Source: Variovorax sp. PBS-H4
GTDB lineage: Bacteria > Pseudomonadota > Gammaproteobacteria > Burkholderiales > Burkholderiaceae_C
Assembly (NCBI RefSeq): GCF_901827205.1
Contig: NZ_LR594675.1
Location: forward strand, 4,774,001-4,838,000
Direction: 5' to 3'
DNA length: 64,000 nt
Below are positions 50,769 to 60,034 of the stretch, one piece after another; the first letter of the stretch is position 1, and every line of letters starts with the position of its first letter. Below the pieces are notes generated by a model. The model was not told where the DNA came from. It searched no databases and saw only the letters and a list, made by a program, of their open reading frames with translations. Position numbers and translations under genes: made by a program.

Positions 50769-51569
50769 TCAGGAATGCGACGCGATCCAGGAACGATACG
50801 CCGGATGCTGGCGCAGCGTCTGGAAGCAGAATCCCTTGGCCTTGAGCCCGACGATCAAGGGTTCCAGGACCGTCGGCGCCCACGGGTCCTTGCGTGACCA
50901 GATACCCAGGTGCGCGACCAGGATGTCGCCGGGCTGGATGCGATCGAGCGCCTGCTGCAGCAGCTTCTGGTTGCTGAATTTCTCGCTCGGCAGCTCGTCT
51001 CCGAGGAACCCCGCCGGCGCCCAACCCACGTGCTCATAGCCGCAGGCCTTGGCTGCCGCCAGGAGGCTGGGCGAGGTCTTGCCGCCCGGGGCGCGGAACA
51101 GCGGCAGCGGCTTCTTGCCGGTGATGTGCTGCAGCCGGTCGGAGGCCTTGGCGATGTTGGCGCAGTACTGCTGCGCATCCCAGGTGAACTGCCGCCCGGC
51201 GAAGGCGCCGGAAGAGGGCTGGATCCGAAAGTGCGGTGCAGTGCCCTTGACGTCACCCCGCCAGTAGGCGTGGTCGTAGGTATGGGAGGCGAATTCGTGG
51301 CCTTCGGCCGCCCTCGCCTTCCACCATGGCGCCCATTCGCTGTCCAGGCTGTCGCCGCCCGTCTGGGTGCGCTCGGCCGCGGCAAAAAAGGTGACGCGCA
51401 CATCCTGTCGTTTGAGCACATCCGCGACCAGCGGCGCCACGCCCATGTGGCCGGTGTCGAAGCTCAGGTAGACCGGCTTTGCGCAGTTGCCCTGCGCAAG
51501 CGCGCCGATGGGCGCGGCGGCCAGCGCAAGAAGAAGGAAGGAAGCGGCCGAGGCCCTAGCGTTTGGCAT
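50769..51569 (-). CDS. Exported polysaccharide deacetylase family protein
   Basis: A 266-residue NodB-homology protein with a signal peptide (about residues 1-26, ending ALAQ). Motif 1 is SFDTGHM (Asp for the catalytic base, with Thr instead of the second Asp), motif 2 is the metal-binding SHTYDHAYW, motif 3 RAPGG and a later motif GDILVAHLG. It should remove acetyl groups from a periplasmic or envelope glycan; the altered motif 1 is common in one subgroup but means activity should be checked. It overlaps the YncE-like gene by 14 bp. Confidence 0.85.
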   Translation of the reverse strand: MPNARASAASFLLLALAAAPIGALAQGNCAKPVYLSFDTGHMGVAPLVADVLKRQDVRVTFFAAAERTQTGGDSLDSEWAPWWKARAAEGHEFASHTYDHAYWRGDVKGTAPHFRIQPSSGAFAGRQFTWDAQQYCANIAKASDRLQHITGKKPLPLFRAPGGKTSPSLLAAAKACGYEHVGWAPAGFLGDELPSEKFSNQKLLQQALDRIQPGDILVAHLGIWSRKDPWAPTVLEPLIVGLKAKGFCFQTLRQHPAYRSWIASHS

Positions 51570-52545
51570 GGTCCAGGGTCCAGACCCCGTGCGGCGAGCG
51601 CCCGACCGGCACCTGCCGGACCACCTTGTGCCCCACGAGGTCGACGACGCTGAGCTTCTTGGCCCAGCGCGAGGTCACGTAGAGCGTCTTGCCGTCGGCC
51701 GAAACGTCCATGCAGTCAGGCCCGCCAGGTACGGGGTAGGTGTCGGCGACCTGCAATGTCTGCAGGTCGATGCGGCTGATGCTGTTCGCGACGCGGTTGC
51801 TGACGAAGACACTGCGCCCGTCGCCCGCCGAACGGAAAGCATGGGCGCCCTTGCCTGTCAGGATCTTGCCGACGGGCTTGGGTTGCGGCCCCGCGACGTC
51901 GAAGACCTGCACGCCGTCGCTGCCCGTGAGGCCCACCAGCAGGGTCTTGCCGTCGTGAATGCCGTAGATGTCGGCCGGCATCGGGCCGGTGGGGATGCGC
52001 CAGCGGATGGTCTGGGTGGCCAGGTCGACGGCGGCCAACTCGTCGCTGTCCTGCATCGTCACATAGGCAGTGGTGCTGTTGCCGTCGATCCAGATGTGGC
52101 TCGGCGTCTTGCCCGACGGGATGCGCTTGACCAGCTTGGGCTCTTTGCCGTCCCAGCGGTAGATGTCGACGTGGTTGAGGCGGTTGCCGGCCGTGACGAA
52201 CCACTTCATGTCGGGCGAAAAGCGAAGGTGGTACGGATCGATGATGCCGTAGACCACACGCTGGACCTCGGCCGTGCGCGGATTGAGGAAGGTCAGCGAA
52301 TCGCCGGCCGAGTTGGCGACGATCAGCGAGCTCTCGTCGGGCGAGAGATAGAGATGGTGCGGCTCCTTGCCGGTGGGGATGCGCTGTTTCTCGCTCCAAC
52401 TGATCGGGTCGATCACGCTCACCGTGGCATCGAGCGAGTTCAGCACGAAGACCGGTGGCGGCTCGGCGGCCAGCGAGGGCATCGCCCAGCAGGCAAACAA
52501 AAAGGCCGCAAAAGGGCGGCCTGGGACGGAGAACTTGAAGCGCAA
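51556..52545 (-). CDS. Exported YncE-like beta-propeller protein
   Basis: A 329-residue protein with a signal peptide (about residues 1-27, ending SLAAE) and seven repeats of about 42 residues typical of YVTN/YncE propellers, such as VFVLNSLDATVSVIDPISW, LYLSPDESSLIVANSAGDSL and CMDVSADGKTLYVTSRWAKKLSVVDLVG. No heme or metal site is evident. YncE-type proteins bind partners or DNA and have no known catalysis. The gene overlaps the polysaccharide deacetylase by 14 bp, which suggests the two work in the periplasm together. Confidence 0.85.
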   Translation of the reverse strand: MRFKFSVPGRPFAAFLFACWAMPSLAAEPPPVFVLNSLDATVSVIDPISWSEKQRIPTGKEPHHLYLSPDESSLIVANSAGDSLTFLNPRTAEVQRVVYGIIDPYHLRFSPDMKWFVTAGNRLNHVDIYRWDGKEPKLVKRIPSGKTPSHIWIDGNSTTAYVTMQDSDELAAVDLATQTIRWRIPTGPMPADIYGIHDGKTLLVGLTGSDGVQVFDVAGPQPKPVGKILTGKGAHAFRSAGDGRSVFVSNRVANSISRIDLQTLQVADTYPVPGGPDCMDVSADGKTLYVTSRWAKKLSVVDLVGHKVVRQVPVGRSPHGVWTLDHAKR

Positions 52546-52575
52546 AGGAGACGTTCCGGAAATAGGCTTCGAATT

Positions 52576-53334
52576 TTAACGATCGATCCTGTTCGATGGC
52601 TGACCGGCGCGTGCATTTCGCAGGGCTTCTACTTGGTCCGCGTCCAGCCATCGCCACTTGCCGGGCGCCAGGTCGTGTGGCAATTGGAGTGGGCCGATGC
52701 GGGAACGGTGCAGCGTCTCGACCCGGTTGCCCACGGCGGCGAGCATGCGCTTGACCTGGTGATACTTGCCTTCGGTCAGCGTGAGCCGGAGCTGCAGCGG
52801 GCCGGTCGCCTCGCAGGCCGCCGCCCGCACCGGCTTGGGATCGTCGTCGAGGACCACGCCAGCCAGCAGCCGGTCGAGTTGGCCAAGATCGATCGGATGC
52901 TTCGTGCCCACTTCGTAGACCTTGGGCACATGGTGCTTCGGGGAGCCCATGCGGTGGATGAACTGACCATCATCCGTCAGCAGAAGCAGCCCCGTGGTGT
53001 CCTGGTCCAGGCGCCCGATGGCCTGCACACCCTGCACCGCCCCCTTGTTGGGCCGCTGGCGCAGGGGCGCCGGAAGCAGGGTGTAGATGCTCGGGTAGGT
53101 CGAGGGCTTCTGCGAGCACTCGGTGCCAGCCGGCTTGTGCAGCATCAGATAGGCCTTCTCGTGATATTCCCACGCAATGCCCTGCACAGTGAAACGCAGG
53201 CCCTGCACCTGAAACTCCGCGCCCGGGTCGGTCACCGCAGCCCCCTCCACCTGCACGAAGCCTTGTTGGACCAACCCGGCGCAGACACGTCGGGTGCCAA
53301 AGCCCTGGGTGTAGAGAATCTCCTCGATGCGCAT
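52576..53334 (-). CDS. Pseudouridine synthase, RsuA/RluB-type
   Basis: A 252-residue RNA pseudouridine synthase. A short S4-like N-terminal RNA-binding region (MRIEEILYTQGFGTRRVCAG) is followed by the catalytic domain with the active Asp in AIGRLDQDTTGLLLLTDDG and the conserved LTEGKYHQVKRMLAAVGN. It most resembles RsuA, which modifies 16S rRNA at U516, though RluE/RluB cannot be excluded. Its ATG overlaps the stop of ggt by one base (TGATG). Confidence 0.9.
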   Translation of the reverse strand: MRIEEILYTQGFGTRRVCAGLVQQGFVQVEGAAVTDPGAEFQVQGLRFTVQGIAWEYHEKAYLMLHKPAGTECSQKPSTYPSIYTLLPAPLRQRPNKGAVQGVQAIGRLDQDTTGLLLLTDDGQFIHRMGSPKHHVPKVYEVGTKHPIDLGQLDRLLAGVVLDDDPKPVRAAACEATGPLQLRLTLTEGKYHQVKRMLAAVGNRVETLHRSRIGPLQLPHDLAPGKWRWLDADQVEALRNARAGQPSNRIDR

Positions 53335-55070
53335 CAGTAGCCGAGGGCAAGTCCGGTGTTGCGACGTGGGTCGTTGGCGCCGTAGAAGCGATTCTTTCCT
53401 ACCGGCTTGCCGCCGAGCGAGGGGGCGCCGACGAGGATCGCGGCGACATGATTGGCAGGCTGCGGCACCCCGAGGTTGTGTCCCATATCGGTCAGTATCT
53501 TGCGGGTGTCCGGGCTGAGCGCGAAGGTCTCGACATTGGTGACATCGGGCAGCCATTGCTGGTGAAAGCGAGGTGCATCGACTGCCTCCTGCACATTCAT
53601 GCCGTAGTCCACCACGTTCAGGATGCTGTGGAGCACCACCGTGATGATGCGGCTGCCGCCCGGCGTCCCGACCACGAGCACGGGCTTGCCATCCTTGGTC
53701 ATGATGGTCGGGCTCATCGAGGACAGCGGCCGCTTGCCCGGGGCGATGGCATTGGCCTCGCCCTGCACCAGGCCGTAGAGGTTGGGCACGCCTACCTTGG
53801 AGGTGAAGTCGTCCATCTCGTTGTTGAGCAGCACGCCGGTGCCGGCCGCCGTGACCTTGGCGCCGAACCAGTCATTGAGGGTGTAGGTCACCGAGACTGC
53901 GTTGCCCCACTGATCGACAATCGAATAGTGGGTGGTGTTGCTGCCTTCGTGCGGCGGGACGCCGGGCTTGAGATCCTTGGAAACCCCCGCTTTCTTGGGA
54001 TCGATGACCCCGCGGATCTTCTCGGCGTAGCCCTTGTCGAGCAGGCGGTCGAGGGGGTTCTTCACAAAATCGGGATCGCCCAGGTAACTGTTGCGGTCCA
54101 TGTAGGCGTGCCGCATGGCCTCGATCTGGTAGTGCACGGCCTCGGCAGAGCGGAAGCCCAGGTCCTTGAGCGGATAACCCTCGAGGATGTTCAGCATCTC
54201 GCAGATCACCACTCCGCCCGAACTCGGCGGCGGCGCCGAGACCACGCGGTAGCCTCGGTAGTCGCATTCGATGGGCGCTAGCTCACGGGTTGTGTACTGG
54301 TCGAGGTCGGCCTGGGTGATGATGCCCTTGCCCTGCTGGCTCGACTTGACGATGGCTGCGCCGACCGGGCCCTTGTAGAAGCCGTCGGGGCCCTTCTGGC
54401 TGATGGCCTTGAGCGTTCTCGCCAAGTCCTTTTGCACCAGCTTCTGCCCGACCGCGAAGGGCTCGCCCTTGTTGAGGAAGACGCCACTGGTGGCCGGATC
54501 CTTCTTGAACTCGGCGGTGGCCGTGGCGAGCATGTCGACGTCACCCTGCTCGAGAGCAAAGCCGCGTTCGGCCAGCGCGATCGCCGGTGCAATCAGTGCG
54601 GCACGCTGCAGGGTGCCATATTTCTGGCGCGCCAGTTCGAGACCTGAAACAGTACCCGGAACGCCGACGGCAAGATGCCCAAGGGTGCTCAGGCCCTTGA
54701 CGACATTCCCGTCTTTGTCGAGATACATATTGGGCGTTGCCGCCAGCGGCGCCTTTTCGCGGAAGTCGAGGAAGGTCTTGCGACCGTCCGCCAGTTGCAC
54801 GGTCATGAAGCCGCCGCCGCCCAGGTTGCCGGCCGCCGGATAGACCACTGCGAGCGCGTAGCCCACCGCCACCGCCGCATCGATGGCATTGCCACCGCGC
54901 TTGAGCACATCCACGCCGACCTGGGTCGCCAGGTGCTGAGCGCTCACCACCATTCCGTTCTCGGCCGCCGCGGGCGCCTGTGAAGCGGCATGAAGCTGGG
55001 CCGCTCCGGCCAGCGCCAGAGCCACAACGACCGCGCGGCGCGCTGCCGTGGTCCACGTGAGTTGTTTCAC
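53334..55070 (-). CDS. ggt: Gamma-glutamyltransferase
   Basis: A 578-residue GGT precursor. The signal peptide covers about residues 1-30 (ending LHAAS); the large subunit contains GGNAIDAAVAVGYALAVVYP and GNLGGGGFMTV; autocleavage should occur before the first Thr of TTHYSIVDQWGNAVS (near residue 393), generating the catalytic N-terminal threonine of the small subunit. GTPGGSRIITVVLHSILNVVDYGM follows. It cleaves glutathione and other gamma-glutamyl compounds in the periplasm. It is full length. Confidence 0.96.
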   Translation of the reverse strand: MKQLTWTTAARRAVVVALALAGAAQLHAASQAPAAAENGMVVSAQHLATQVGVDVLKRGGNAIDAAVAVGYALAVVYPAAGNLGGGGFMTVQLADGRKTFLDFREKAPLAATPNMYLDKDGNVVKGLSTLGHLAVGVPGTVSGLELARQKYGTLQRAALIAPAIALAERGFALEQGDVDMLATATAEFKKDPATSGVFLNKGEPFAVGQKLVQKDLARTLKAISQKGPDGFYKGPVGAAIVKSSQQGKGIITQADLDQYTTRELAPIECDYRGYRVVSAPPPSSGGVVICEMLNILEGYPLKDLGFRSAEAVHYQIEAMRHAYMDRNSYLGDPDFVKNPLDRLLDKGYAEKIRGVIDPKKAGVSKDLKPGVPPHEGSNTTHYSIVDQWGNAVSVTYTLNDWFGAKVTAAGTGVLLNNEMDDFTSKVGVPNLYGLVQGEANAIAPGKRPLSSMSPTIMTKDGKPVLVVGTPGGSRIITVVLHSILNVVDYGMNVQEAVDAPRFHQQWLPDVTNVETFALSPDTRKILTDMGHNLGVPQPANHVAAILVGAPSLGGKPVGKNRFYGANDPRRNTGLALGY

Positions 55071-55098
55071 CGCGATCTCCTTTTTGCAAAGGAGTGCA

Positions 55099-56694
55099 TC
55101 ATGCCTCGATCAGCGCCTTTCGACGAAGGTCGCGCAAGGCCAGGGCTACCTGCCGCTGCGTGAACTCGCGCAATGCTGCCTCTTCGGTCAACGGCTTCTC
55201 GTCCTTGATGAAACGCAGCCGTCCGGCACGCGCTTCGGCAGCCAGGTGCTGGGCCAGGGACTCGTGCGAATGCTTGCCGTCGAGCAAGGGCAGCAAGCAG
55301 CGCTCGAGGAGGGAAAGGCCTACCAGTTCATGCCATTGATTGCAGGCAACGGCCGTGGGTCCTGCACTCAACGCGAGACCTCGAGCATTGCGCGTCACCG
55401 CCGCCGCGCGCGGGAAGGCTGAGACCGTGACGCTGGCTTTCGGCGGCGTGCGCCGGATGCGCACCGCGCCGAGGATCAGAAGTTCCTCCAGCATCGCCAT
55501 GACCAGTGGTTCCACGGCAACGCGCGGCTCGCCGGTTCGTGCCGAGACCGCCGCGATGAGCGCATCGGTCGGCATGCTCGCGGGGTATCGCTCATCGAGC
55601 ACCTGGGCAACCGCCTTGTGAACCGGCAGGCGCAGCGTGACCTTGAGGTTTCGGATCGCGCGGCAGACCTGCTCGCGCGCATCGAGTGTGAGCACTTCAC
55701 CGTCTTCAGCGGAGAAGACACCGGCGTATTCAAGGCCGCGGATGCGCGCCGTGTCCAGGCGATAGCGAATGTCCGCAGCACGCTCCTGCTTGACCAGCAG
55801 CGTCTGCCTGAAGGTCCTGTTGACCAGGAAATCCAGGTACTGCTCCATCATGATCTGGCTGCCACCGCATTCGCGCAGGAGGGGATCGCGCACCTTCTCA
55901 CCGTAGTTCTGCACGAACATGGTCGAGGGTTCGGCGTCCGCCAGGTAGCTAAGGCCGTAGGCCCCGGCGCGCGCAGCGAACTCCTTGAAATAGCAAGGGG
56001 CGTTGTGCGGCTCGAGGAACTCGTGCAGGAGGTAATACGCGCCCGAATTGCGCACGATCGGCATGTTCTCTTCCAATGTCTTCTTGAGCACGCTGTCCGG
56101 CCGCGCCGACTGCTCCAGGAACTCGAGCATGCCGCGCGCGTAGGAAAGCTTTTCGTCGGGCTCGTCGCGCGGGGCGCCGCGCAGGATCATGGCATCCCGC
56201 ACGATCTCGCGTGCCTTCCAGCCGGGGTACACGTTGTAGCTGACGTAGGCGACGCCTTCGGGCGCCAGGTTTTGCGAGCAGACGCGCAGTATTGCGTCTT
56301 GCACCGGCGCCGGCACCCAGCTGTAGACACCGTGGCAGATGATGTAGTCGAACTGGCCGAAAGAAGCGTCGATGCCTGTGATGTCGAGGGCGCGCAGTTC
56401 GACGTTCTTGAGTTGCGCCTGGTCGATGGCTGCCTGGCCCTGCAGGATCTGCACAGAGGACAGGTCCACGCCCACCATCGCCGCATCCGGATGGCGGGCG
56501 GCGATCGGGATCAGGTTACCGCCCGCCGCGCAGCCCAGTTCGAGCACGCGCGCCTGCTTGATCGGTGGCGTGGGGAGGCCGAAAAGAAAGGCCAGGGCCT
56601 CGAGATGCTCGACCGTCGATTGCGGGAAGGGATGAGATTCGTATGGAACGACATCGTAGTAGTTCGAGGTCGCGGGCGTCGTCGTTGATTCCAT
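55099..56694 (-). CDS. SAM-dependent methyltransferase with methyltransferase regulatory domain
   Basis: A 531-residue cytoplasmic protein. The N-terminal class I methyltransferase (about 40-200) has the SAM motif VLELGCAAGGNLIP and VGVDLSSVQILQG; the middle region (about 210-310: YLLHEFLEPHNAPCYFKEFAARAGAYGLSYLADAEPS) is a methyltransferase regulatory domain (PF10119), and the C-terminal part resembles PKMT-C-like regions. Relatives may methylate proteins such as flagellin or outer-membrane proteins, but the target here is unknown. ATG 56694 has GGAGGATGCAAC before it. The open frame extends further upstream, but that part is antisense to the PhyH gene region's coding pattern and is not a real extension. 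Confidence 0.88.
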   Translation of the reverse strand: MESTTTPATSNYYDVVPYESHPFPQSTVEHLEALAFLFGLPTPPIKQARVLELGCAAGGNLIPIAARHPDAAMVGVDLSSVQILQGQAAIDQAQLKNVELRALDITGIDASFGQFDYIICHGVYSWVPAPVQDAILRVCSQNLAPEGVAYVSYNVYPGWKAREIVRDAMILRGAPRDEPDEKLSYARGMLEFLEQSARPDSVLKKTLEENMPIVRNSGAYYLLHEFLEPHNAPCYFKEFAARAGAYGLSYLADAEPSTMFVQNYGEKVRDPLLRECGGSQIMMEQYLDFLVNRTFRQTLLVKQERAADIRYRLDTARIRGLEYAGVFSAEDGEVLTLDAREQVCRAIRNLKVTLRLPVHKAVAQVLDERYPASMPTDALIAAVSARTGEPRVAVEPLVMAMLEELLILGAVRIRRTPPKASVTVSAFPRAAAVTRNARGLALSAGPTAVACNQWHELVGLSLLERCLLPLLDGKHSHESLAQHLAAEARAGRLRFIKDEKPLTEEAALREFTQRQVALALRDLRRKALIEA

Positions 56695-56840
56695 GTTGCA
56701 TCCTCCAGCGCGCCGGGCCACGGGTGTCTCCGGTGCCTGCCGGAAGGCCGATTCCCTCAGGCTCATGCGCGAGCGAGGCGGACTATAGCCCGCGTGCGAT
56801 AACGCGCGAGGAACGCGCAAGAAAGAATCAGAATCTGGTG

Positions 56841-57785
56841 TTAGCGGCCGCGCCGCTGGTCGTCGCGCGTGGGCGCCGTCAGCAAGTACGCTGCGAGGTC
56901 GGCGAGACCCTGCGACAAACCATACATGTGCTGGTACTGGAGGATCTGACGGGCGACGAGTTGCAGACGCGCATCGAAGCCGGGGTGGGGCTTCTGCTCG
57001 AGCACCGCAGGCATCGCCGGGAGATGGTCCCCTCGCCGGAATGGCTGCATGATGGGTTGGACATCGCCGCGCTGAAACTCCAATGCCATGCTCATGCGCG
57101 GATGCTCGGCAAACTCGCTCGTCGGCCCGCCCCAATGCATCACGCACTGGTTCCAGACCAAGTAGTCGCCCGGCTTCGCCGGCAGGGCACGCGCGGCAAA
57201 CACCGGTATCGGCGGCTCCGGCACGCCGGCCGCTGTGCTGTAACCAGGATCCATGTGCTTTGGCACGATGTACATGCAGCTGTTGAGCGGGTTCGCATCG
57301 GACAGCGGGATCCAACAGGTGAGCGAAATCGGCGATCCATCCGCGGCGAGTGAGTTGTAGCGATTGTCACGGTGGGGCTTCCACCCGGTCTCGCCCTTTC
57401 TGGGATCGACGTGCCATGCCCAGAATGCTGGCAGTGGCTTGAACTCGGCGCCCAGAAAACTCGCCAGCACGGGGCGCAGGCGTGCGTAGCAAGCCCACGG
57501 TTCGTCGTAGACCCACGCGAAAACGGCCGGCAGCCCGACCGCGACGCAGCGCTTCACCGCCTCGCCGACGATCGGCGCCAGCCGCTCGATCACCTCGTCG
57601 CTGTCGCCGAAATAGCCGTCTTTTGACATTCGCTGACAGAGCCGTTCAATGCTCTGCTTCGGCTCGCCTTCAACATTCGACTGCACCCCGTCAATACGAA
57701 GCTGCGGCGCGAGCGAGCGCCAGAAGGCAGCGTCGCACAGGTCACTCCAAGTGACAGGTTGCATCGAGGGGGTGGTCATCGTCAT
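56841..57785 (-). CDS. PhyH-like 2-oxoglutarate/Fe(II) dioxygenase
   Basis: A 314-residue phytanoyl-CoA dioxygenase family protein. The iron triad is suggested by HRD in GWKPHRDNRYN (HxD) and a distal His in CVMHWGGPTSEF, with the 2-oxoglutarate-binding Arg near HPRMSMALEF. The family hydroxylates very diverse small molecules, so the substrate cannot be inferred. The ATG at 57785 has GGGAGATG at proper spacing; a second ATG lies two codons on. It is followed after 146 bp by the methyltransferase gene, making an uncommon pair of modifying enzymes. Confidence 0.86.
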   Translation of the reverse strand: MTMTTPSMQPVTWSDLCDAAFWRSLAPQLRIDGVQSNVEGEPKQSIERLCQRMSKDGYFGDSDEVIERLAPIVGEAVKRCVAVGLPAVFAWVYDEPWACYARLRPVLASFLGAEFKPLPAFWAWHVDPRKGETGWKPHRDNRYNSLAADGSPISLTCWIPLSDANPLNSCMYIVPKHMDPGYSTAAGVPEPPIPVFAARALPAKPGDYLVWNQCVMHWGGPTSEFAEHPRMSMALEFQRGDVQPIMQPFRRGDHLPAMPAVLEQKPHPGFDARLQLVARQILQYQHMYGLSQGLADLAAYLLTAPTRDDQRRGR

Positions 57786-57970
57786 TGTGCATCTCCCAGA
57801 ATGGCGCCCGGTCGACACAATCGACCGGCGCGGCATCGTACTGGAAGGGAGGTGGAAACGATGACCGATGCCGCTCGGCTCCAGGGCAAACCGAGACATC
57901 GTGAACGCAAAGAACAAGCGCTTTGTTCCCCGGCCAGCAGCACGGGCTCAAACTTACGCCGCGCAGACTC

Positions 57971-58560
57971 CTAGCCTGCCGGTTTGAACATCATTTCCCT
58001 AGGCAAGCCGAGCACCTTCTCCATCTCCGGGGCGATTCGACCAGACATCGCGACCCGGGTAAGCCCCTCTATGTCCTTGGGCAGACTGCCCAATTCCCCC
58101 TCCCGGAAGGACAGGTAGAACGTGCGGCTGAGCGGGCTGTACGGTCCGCCACGGGCGCGCAGCACCTCGAAGGGCACCATGCGCAATTGCGAGGCGAAAT
58201 GGCGAGATTGCCACAGGCACATGGGCGTCGTCACGGCAAAGCCCAGGCCCGCGGCCACCAGGCTCAGCAAGGGGTCGGTGGTGTCGAACTCGCAGGTGCG
58301 CTCCACGCGGTCGGCATGGCGCACGAGGAAGGCATCGATTTCTTCGCCGATGGTGGAGCGCGCGCTGTAGCAGACCAGGCGGCAATCGGCCCAGGGCTGC
58401 CTCGTCGAAGTGCAGTTTCTTCACTACGATCAGCCTTGAAGAAAAGCCACCTGCGAGGCGGCGCGCGATCTCCTTGCTGCTGAGCTGGTCCAGCCGTGCG
58501 CGCGGGCTCGGCGCTGGCACGTCGGGCAGCGCGGTGAACACCAGCCTCCCCCTCCGACTC
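57971..58560 (-). pseudogene. Decayed LysR-type regulator (effector domain only)
   Basis: From 58420 to the stop at 57971 the minus strand encodes the C-terminal part of a LysR effector domain: RLVCYSARSTIGEEIDAFLV, FDTTDPLLSLVAAGLGFAVTTPMCL, RTFYLSFREGELGSLPKDIEGL. The frame is closed just upstream by TGA (58423-58421). In another frame, 58560-58430 reads RARLDQLSSKEIARRLAGGFSSRLIV, which resembles the preceding part of the same domain (SSEEIARRLLAGE...). So at least one frameshift has occurred, and no helix-turn-helix is visible upstream. It is probably the former divergent regulator of the sulfatase genes. Only a GTG (58324) could start the remaining piece. Confidence 0.7.
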
Positions 58561-58930
58561 AAGAACGACGATAAGCCGACCTCGCGCCGGGTATGCAGGA
58601 CTTTCCCTTGCGCAGCCTCATCAGGGGTTGCCCGCCCACGGAGGCCAGCTTGGCCAGGCGAACAAAACAACGTCGGCCGTTCTCTCCCAAAGCCGTCTCT
58701 ACGCCCGTCCAACCCGCGTTGCGGGTAATCCCTGCCACTGCTTGATTAGAACAACTGATGCGCCGCTGTTTAGAGTGCCAGCGACCCCTTGATGGAAGCC
58801 TGGAGACGAACACCGTGACCTATTCAGTCGAGCAGCGGCATTCGCGCGAGGTTGGCTGCTCAGCCCTATCGATTTCTAGCCAAGCCTTGATGGCCCTTCA
58901 ACGAGCGCACCATCCTGAAGGGCGCGACCA
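58561..58930. other. Gene-free region before the sulfatase genes
   Basis: These 370 bp lie between the LysR remnant and the formylglycine-generating-enzyme gene. They should hold the promoter of the latter and perhaps the eroded 5' part of the LysR gene, but I could not find a helix-turn-helix sequence or a clear promoter. The region is noticeably less GC-rich than the genes beside it. Confidence 0.5.
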
Positions 58931-59962
58931 ATGAGCAGGACTTCGCGGACACGCCTCGCGGCCGCCGTCGTGATGCTCGTCGCGGGCGCCTGCCTGGCGG
59001 GACTCGTCGGCCGCAGCGGGAGCATGCACGCTGCAGAGGCAGCGACTTTGCCTCATCTCTGCAACAGCTACCGGGGCCTGCCCGAGGGCTTCGGCAGCCA
59101 GGCCCGGGCGGGCATGGTGCGCGTTCCTGCCGGCACGGTCCGGCTCGGCAGCGACCAGGGCTATTCCGAGGAACAGCCGACTGGCGAATCCTTGCATGTC
59201 GATGCCTTCTGGATCGACCGAACCGAGGTAACCAATGCCCAGTTCTCGGCGTTCGTCGACGCGACTGGCTACGTCACCGGAGCCGAACGCGAAGGCGCCG
59301 CCGCAGTTTTCCAGGCTCCACGCGCGGACCATGGCGTCCTGCGCGACGGCGAATGGTGGGTATGGCGACAGGGTGCCAACTGGCGCCGCCCCCAGGGCGT
59401 CGCAAGCAACGCGGCGGCCAAGCCCAACGAGCCCGTCGTGCTCGTAACCCATGCCGATGCCATCGCCTATGCACGATGGCTTGGACGTGACCTGCCGTCT
59501 GAGGCCGAGTGGGAATACGCGGCCCAGGGCGGCGGCTCGGCGGAACAGATCGACCGCGAGCCGCGCGATGCCCAGGGTCATCCGACGGCGAACTACTGGC
59601 AAGGAATCTTCCCCGATCTCAACGCCACGGAAGACGGCTACGCGACCCTTGCCCCGGTGGGCTGCTTCGCCGCCAACGGATACGGCCTGTTCGACGTGAT
59701 CGGCAATGTGTGGGAACTGACGCGCGACCGCTACACCGGGTCGCATCAACCCCATGGCAACGGCGATCCTGTTGCTTCCATCCGGCAAGCCGGCGCTGCT
59801 TCGCGCCGCGGCGAACAGGTGGTCATCAAGGGCGGCTCCTTCCTGTGCGCCCGGAGCTATTGCCTGCGTTACCGGACAACGGCCCGGCAACCGCAGGAGG
59901 CGGACATGTCGACCTCGCATGTGGGCTTCCGCACCGTGCTGCGCGGGCCGACCGGCTCCTAG
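58931..59962 (+). CDS. Formylglycine-generating enzyme (SUMF1-like), exported or membrane-anchored
   Basis: A 343-residue FGE-sulfatase domain protein. An N-terminal hydrophobic segment (residues 10-27, after several Arg) is a signal peptide or anchor, so the enzyme works in the periplasm. The domain starts near residue 60 (MVRVPAGTVRLGSD) and includes LPSEAEWEYAA and GLFDVIGNVWELTRD. The two active-site cysteines are present, Cys306 and Cys311 in GGSFLCARSYCLRYR, in the spacing of true FGE, so it should oxidise a sulfatase cysteine to formylglycine. The sulfatase gene follows 72 bp downstream and is the evident substrate. Confidence 0.93.
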   Translation: MSRTSRTRLAAAVVMLVAGACLAGLVGRSGSMHAAEAATLPHLCNSYRGLPEGFGSQARAGMVRVPAGTVRLGSDQGYSEEQPTGESLHVDAFWIDRTEVTNAQFSAFVDATGYVTGAEREGAAAVFQAPRADHGVLRDGEWWVWRQGANWRRPQGVASNAAAKPNEPVVLVTHADAIAYARWLGRDLPSEAEWEYAAQGGGSAEQIDREPRDAQGHPTANYWQGIFPDLNATEDGYATLAPVGCFAANGYGLFDVIGNVWELTRDRYTGSHQPHGNGDPVASIRQAGAASRRGEQVVIKGGSFLCARSYCLRYRTTARQPQEADMSTSHVGFRTVLRGPTGS

Positions 59963-60034
59963 CCGCCCACCCCGGCGCTCGCCGCGCCACGGCGGCTGGC
60001 CCTCGCCGCTTCATCGAACCACAAGGAGAATTCC

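Noticed and set aside
56695..57315. Upstream extension of the methyltransferase frame
   Set aside because: It overlaps the PhyH gene in a different frame; the ATG at 56694 with its GGAGG is a far better start.
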